NCBI GenBank assembly: GCA_011170385.1
Contig: DUFE01000086.1
Span: 1 to 16,164, forward strand
From: Dehalococcoidia bacterium
Lineage (GTDB): Bacteria; Chloroflexota; Dehalococcoidia; Dehalococcoidales; W693
Reading direction: 5' to 3'
DNA length: 16,164 bases
In this document: one piece after another, positions 13,739 through 16,164 of the stretch
Layout of the letters: each line of letters starts with the position of its first letter
Numbering within the stretch: position 1 is the stretch's first letter
Notes under the pieces: generated by a model
Told to the model about the DNA's origin: nothing
The model's input: only the letters and a program-made list of their open reading frames with translations
The model's database searches: none
Translations under genes and position numbers: made by a program

Positions 13739-16000
13739 ATGCACAAGGTTATTTCCTGGTTCAATGAAGTCACCAAAGACGATATCCCCACGGTCGGCGG
13801 CAAAGGAGCGAACCTTGGTGAAATGACCAACGCCGATATTCCCGTTCCGCCTGGCTTCATCGTTACCTCTGAGGCTTACTACGATTTCCTGGAATCCTCC
13901 CGTGTCATCGATAATATTCGCGCACTTCTAGAGCCGCTGGATCCGGGAGATAGCAAAGAATTACAAAAAGTTGCCGCCGAAGTCAAGAAGTTGATGATGG
14001 ATGTCGCAATGCCACAGGAGATAGTCGAGGAAATAAAGAAAGCATATAACAAGCTGGGGGGTGGGTTTGTGGCGGTACGCTCATCGGCAACCGCCGAAGA
14101 CCTGCCCGAAGCCTCCTTCGCCGGACAGCAGAGCACCTACCTCAATATACAGGGAGGAGACAACGTAGTTAACGCCGTGCAGAAGTGCTGGGCGTCCCTG
14201 TTCGAACCCCGCGCCATCTATTACCGACATCAGCAGGGTTTTGACCATTTTAAGGTTGGCATTGCCGTGCCGGTACAAAGAATGGTGGATTCGGTAACTT
14301 CGGGGGTGATGTTCACCGTCGAGCCTGTAACCAGCGATACTAAAAAGATCGTCATCGAGGCGATATACGGGCTAGGAGAAGGTCTGGTCTCGGGAGAGGT
14401 AACACCAGACCTTTATCTTATAGACAAGGAAGCTATGTCTATTATCTCGAAGAGGATGAGTCAGCAGGAGCGCGAGCTTAAAAGAAACCCGCATGGCATT
14501 CAGGACGAACCTAACACCTGGCATAAGGTCCCGTCCGCCGGTCAGAAACGGCAAAAGATAACCGATGACGATATCAAACGTCTGGCAGAGGTGGCAAAGC
14601 ATATCGAAAACCACTACCGGTTTCCACAGGATATCGAGTGGGCCAAAGAGGGCGATAACATCTATATCCTCCAGACCCGTCCGGTAACCACCATCAAGGA
14701 AACCGCCGAGGAAGAGCCAGAAATTCAGGCGCCCATTCTCCTCGAAGGAGACGCCGCCAGCCCCGGTCTGGCTTCGGGTTCGGTTAGGGTAATTCACGAT
14801 ACCACCCAGCTGGACCAAGTGAAAGAAGGCGATATACTGGTAACAGAGATGACCACCCCCGATTTTGTGCCGGCAATGAAAAGAGCCGTTGCCATCGTTA
14901 CCGATCGCGGCGGCCGAACCGCCCACGCCGCCATCGTCAGCCGCGAGCTTGGTATCCCCTGCATCGTCGGCACCGAAAAGGCAACAAAGGTGCTATCCAA
15001 TAATCAGAAAATCACCGTCGACGGATCGCACGGCAAAGTATATAACGGCAAGGTAACCCGCAGAATAACCACCACCCTGATGACCAATATCCTCAAGGAA
15101 GCAATCCCAACCAAGACCAAAGTTTATGTCAATCTGGCACAACCAGAGCTGGCGGACTCGGTAGCCTCCCGCAACGTGGATGGTGTCGGTCTATTGAGGG
15201 CTGAGTTCATTATCGCTCAGATAGGCGAGCACCCCAGCTATATGTTAAAGCAGAACCGTGGTAAGGAGTTCATTGATAAACTCTACGATGGTCTACATAC
15301 CTTTGCCAGAGCCTTCGATCCACGACCGGTAGTCTACCGCACCACCGACTTCAAGACCAACGAGTATTGCGATCTTGTCGGCGGCCAGGAGTTCGAAGAG
15401 GTCGAGGAGAACCCGATGATAGGTTACAGGGGTGCCTCCCGTTATGTTACCGATATAGATACCTTCAAACTGGAGCTGGAAGCCGTTAAGAGAGTGAGGA
15501 AAAATCACCCTAACCTGTGGGTTATGATTCCCTTTGTGCGCACCGTTAATGAGCTAAAGCAAACCAAGGATATCCTTGAGGCAGAGGGCTTAAAGCGCTC
15601 AGATAACTTCAAGCTGTGGATGATGGTCGAGGTGCCTTCCAATATCTTCCTTATCGATAAGTTCCTCGGCATCGGCATCGACGGCATATCTATTGGTAGC
15701 AACGACCTTACCCAGTTAATCCTGGGCATTGACCGCGACAGCGCCAAACTCGCAGACACCTTCGACGAGCGAAACGAAGCCGTTTTGATGGCACTAGAGA
15801 GAGCTATAACCGTATCGAAGAGTATGAGCGTTACCTCATCCATCTGCGGACAGGCACCCTCGGTATACCCTGAGCTAACTGAAAAGCTTGTCTCCTGGGG
15901 AATCACCTCAGTCTCGGTAAGCCCGGATATGATCGGTACCACCCGCCAGATAATCTCCAGAGCGGAAGCTAAACTGGGTATTAATGATAGATCGGCTTAA
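13739..16000 (+). CDS. ppsA: Phosphoenolpyruvate synthase (pyruvate, water dikinase)
   Basis: This 753-aa enzyme makes PEP, AMP and phosphate from pyruvate, ATP and water, the entry step of gluconeogenesis from pyruvate. Domain order is normal: an ATP-binding PPDK_N domain (about 1-320, with GGKGANLGEM at 20-29, VRSSATAEDLPEASFAGQQ at 113-131 and QTRPVT), a phosphohistidine swivel domain (about 335-440) with His396 in GGRTAHAAIVSRELGIP, and a C-terminal PEP/pyruvate barrel (about 455-745) with GSNDLTQL (653-660) and the catalytic Cys703 in ICGQAPS. Length and the direct start of the kinase domain fit PEP synthase better than pyruvate phosphate dikinase, which is near 870-900 aa. It has its own promoter. 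The final codons overlap the start of the next gene. In an anaerobe fixing carbon through acetyl-CoA and pyruvate, this step would feed sugar synthesis; that context is inferred. Confidence 0.95.
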   Translation: MHKVISWFNEVTKDDIPTVGGKGANLGEMTNADIPVPPGFIVTSEAYYDFLESSRVIDNIRALLEPLDPGDSKELQKVAAEVKKLMMDVAMPQEIVEEIKKAYNKLGGGFVAVRSSATAEDLPEASFAGQQSTYLNIQGGDNVVNAVQKCWASLFEPRAIYYRHQQGFDHFKVGIAVPVQRMVDSVTSGVMFTVEPVTSDTKKIVIEAIYGLGEGLVSGEVTPDLYLIDKEAMSIISKRMSQQERELKRNPHGIQDEPNTWHKVPSAGQKRQKITDDDIKRLAEVAKHIENHYRFPQDIEWAKEGDNIYILQTRPVTTIKETAEEEPEIQAPILLEGDAASPGLASGSVRVIHDTTQLDQVKEGDILVTEMTTPDFVPAMKRAVAIVTDRGGRTAHAAIVSRELGIPCIVGTEKATKVLSNNQKITVDGSHGKVYNGKVTRRITTTLMTNILKEAIPTKTKVYVNLAQPELADSVASRNVDGVGLLRAEFIIAQIGEHPSYMLKQNRGKEFIDKLYDGLHTFARAFDPRPVVYRTTDFKTNEYCDLVGGQEFEEVEENPMIGYRGASRYVTDIDTFKLELEAVKRVRKNHPNLWVMIPFVRTVNELKQTKDILEAEGLKRSDNFKLWMMVEVPSNIFLIDKFLGIGIDGISIGSNDLTQLILGIDRDSAKLADTFDERNEAVLMALERAITVSKSMSVTSSICGQAPSVYPELTEKLVSWGITSVSVSPDMIGTTRQIISRAEAKLGINDRSA

Positions 16001-16164
16001 TATCCGCCAGATTTCAGAAGACAAGGAGAAGGAGCTTTCACCCCATGCGACAAGAAGTACCCTCTCCCGTGGCAGGACGAGGGAAGAAAGTCCCTGCCCT
16101 ATACGCACCTCCTTCCAGAGAGACCGCGACCGCATCATCCACAGCAAGGCTTTCCGAAGGCTCA
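15984..16164 (+). CDS. dgt: Deoxyguanosinetriphosphate triphosphohydrolase (dGTPase), N-terminal part
   Basis: The frame opened by ATG 15984 runs to the right edge (60 codons). Residues about 18-60 read LSPHATRSTLSRGRT, then CPIRTSFQRDRDRIIHSKAF and RRL, which is the conserved N-terminal signature of bacterial dGTPase-like HD hydrolases; the HD motif itself lies beyond the edge. These enzymes release triphosphate from deoxynucleoside triphosphates and so affect the dNTP pool. The chosen start overlaps the end of ppsA by 17 nt and has no clear ribosome-binding site, so the exact start is uncertain. The overlap suggests co-transcription with ppsA. Confidence 0.85.
   Translation, partial: MIDRLNIRQISEDKEKELSPHATRSTLSRGRTREESPCPIRTSFQRDRDRIIHSKAFRRL

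Noticed and set aside
14372..14926. Open frame of 184 codons on the minus strand inside ppsA
   Set aside because: It is antisense to the catalytic swivel-domain region of ppsA and has no supporting signal.
16045..16164. Alternative ATG after ppsA
   Set aside because: It is out of frame with the dGTPase motif and its translation (MRQEVPSPVAGRG...) resembles nothing known to me.
1..16164. Search for tRNA, rRNA, riboswitch, CRISPR array, insertion sequence or phage genes
   Set aside because: No direct repeat arrays, transposase motifs, terminal repeats or structured RNA patterns were recognised by eye. A tool-based scan (tRNAscan, Infernal) would be needed to exclude small RNAs fully.

Overview
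This 16.2 kb window is a compact stretch of bacterial chromosome, about half G+C, with short intergenic gaps and housekeeping genes throughout. No RNA gene, insertion sequence, phage gene or CRISPR array is visible. The complete F-type ATP synthase operon, the RF2, S16, KhpA and PEP synthase genes, and the strong AGGAGG ribosome-binding sites all indicate a bacterium. The form of the ATP synthase beta subunit and an extra small gene inside the operon make me think of the Dehalococcoidia/Chloroflexota. That placement is inference from memory of such proteins, not a search result.

Region 1 (1-4904, minus strand): a probable operon reading leftward, nfi (endonuclease V) - prfB (release factor 2) - a secreted HExxH peptidase - radC - a family 5 extracellular solute-binding protein that runs off the left edge. 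Gaps are 4 to 24 nt, and one junction overlaps by 8 nt. A near-consensus promoter sits so close to the nfi ATG that the message should be essentially leaderless. prfB carries the classic programmed +1 frameshift (CTT TGA C), so the full protein is 368 aa and not the 315 aa seen in a single frame.

Region 2 (4905-5519, plus strand): rpsP and khpA, diverging from nfi, overlapping by 4 nt, with their own promoter.

Region 3 (5695-12867, minus strand): the ATP synthase operon, read leftward as atpI/Z - atpB (a) - atpE (c) - atpF (b) - atpH (delta) - atpA (alpha) - an unrecognised 93-aa helical protein - atpG (gamma) - atpD (beta) - atpC (epsilon). A good sigma-70 type promoter precedes atpI. All eight structural subunits are present. 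The c subunit has a lone Glu58 without the sodium ligands, so proton coupling is expected. The 93-aa gene has a strong ribosome-binding site and its stop codon abuts the atpG start codon. It is the least explained item in the window.

Region 4 (12911-13630, minus strand): a bifunctional nuclease family (DUF151) gene with its own promoter and a rho-independent terminator that separates it from the atp operon.

Region 5 (13681-16164, plus strand): ppsA (phosphoenolpyruvate synthase) from an extended -10 promoter, followed by the start of a dGTPase gene that overlaps the ppsA end and runs off the right edge.

Most of the window is ordinary core genome. I do not see a clear new multi-gene system. 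The points worth a second look are the 93-aa gene inside the atp operon, the RF2 frameshift site, the apparently leaderless nfi operon, and several non-ATG starts (TTG for radC and atpA, GTG for atpB) that automated calls may get wrong.
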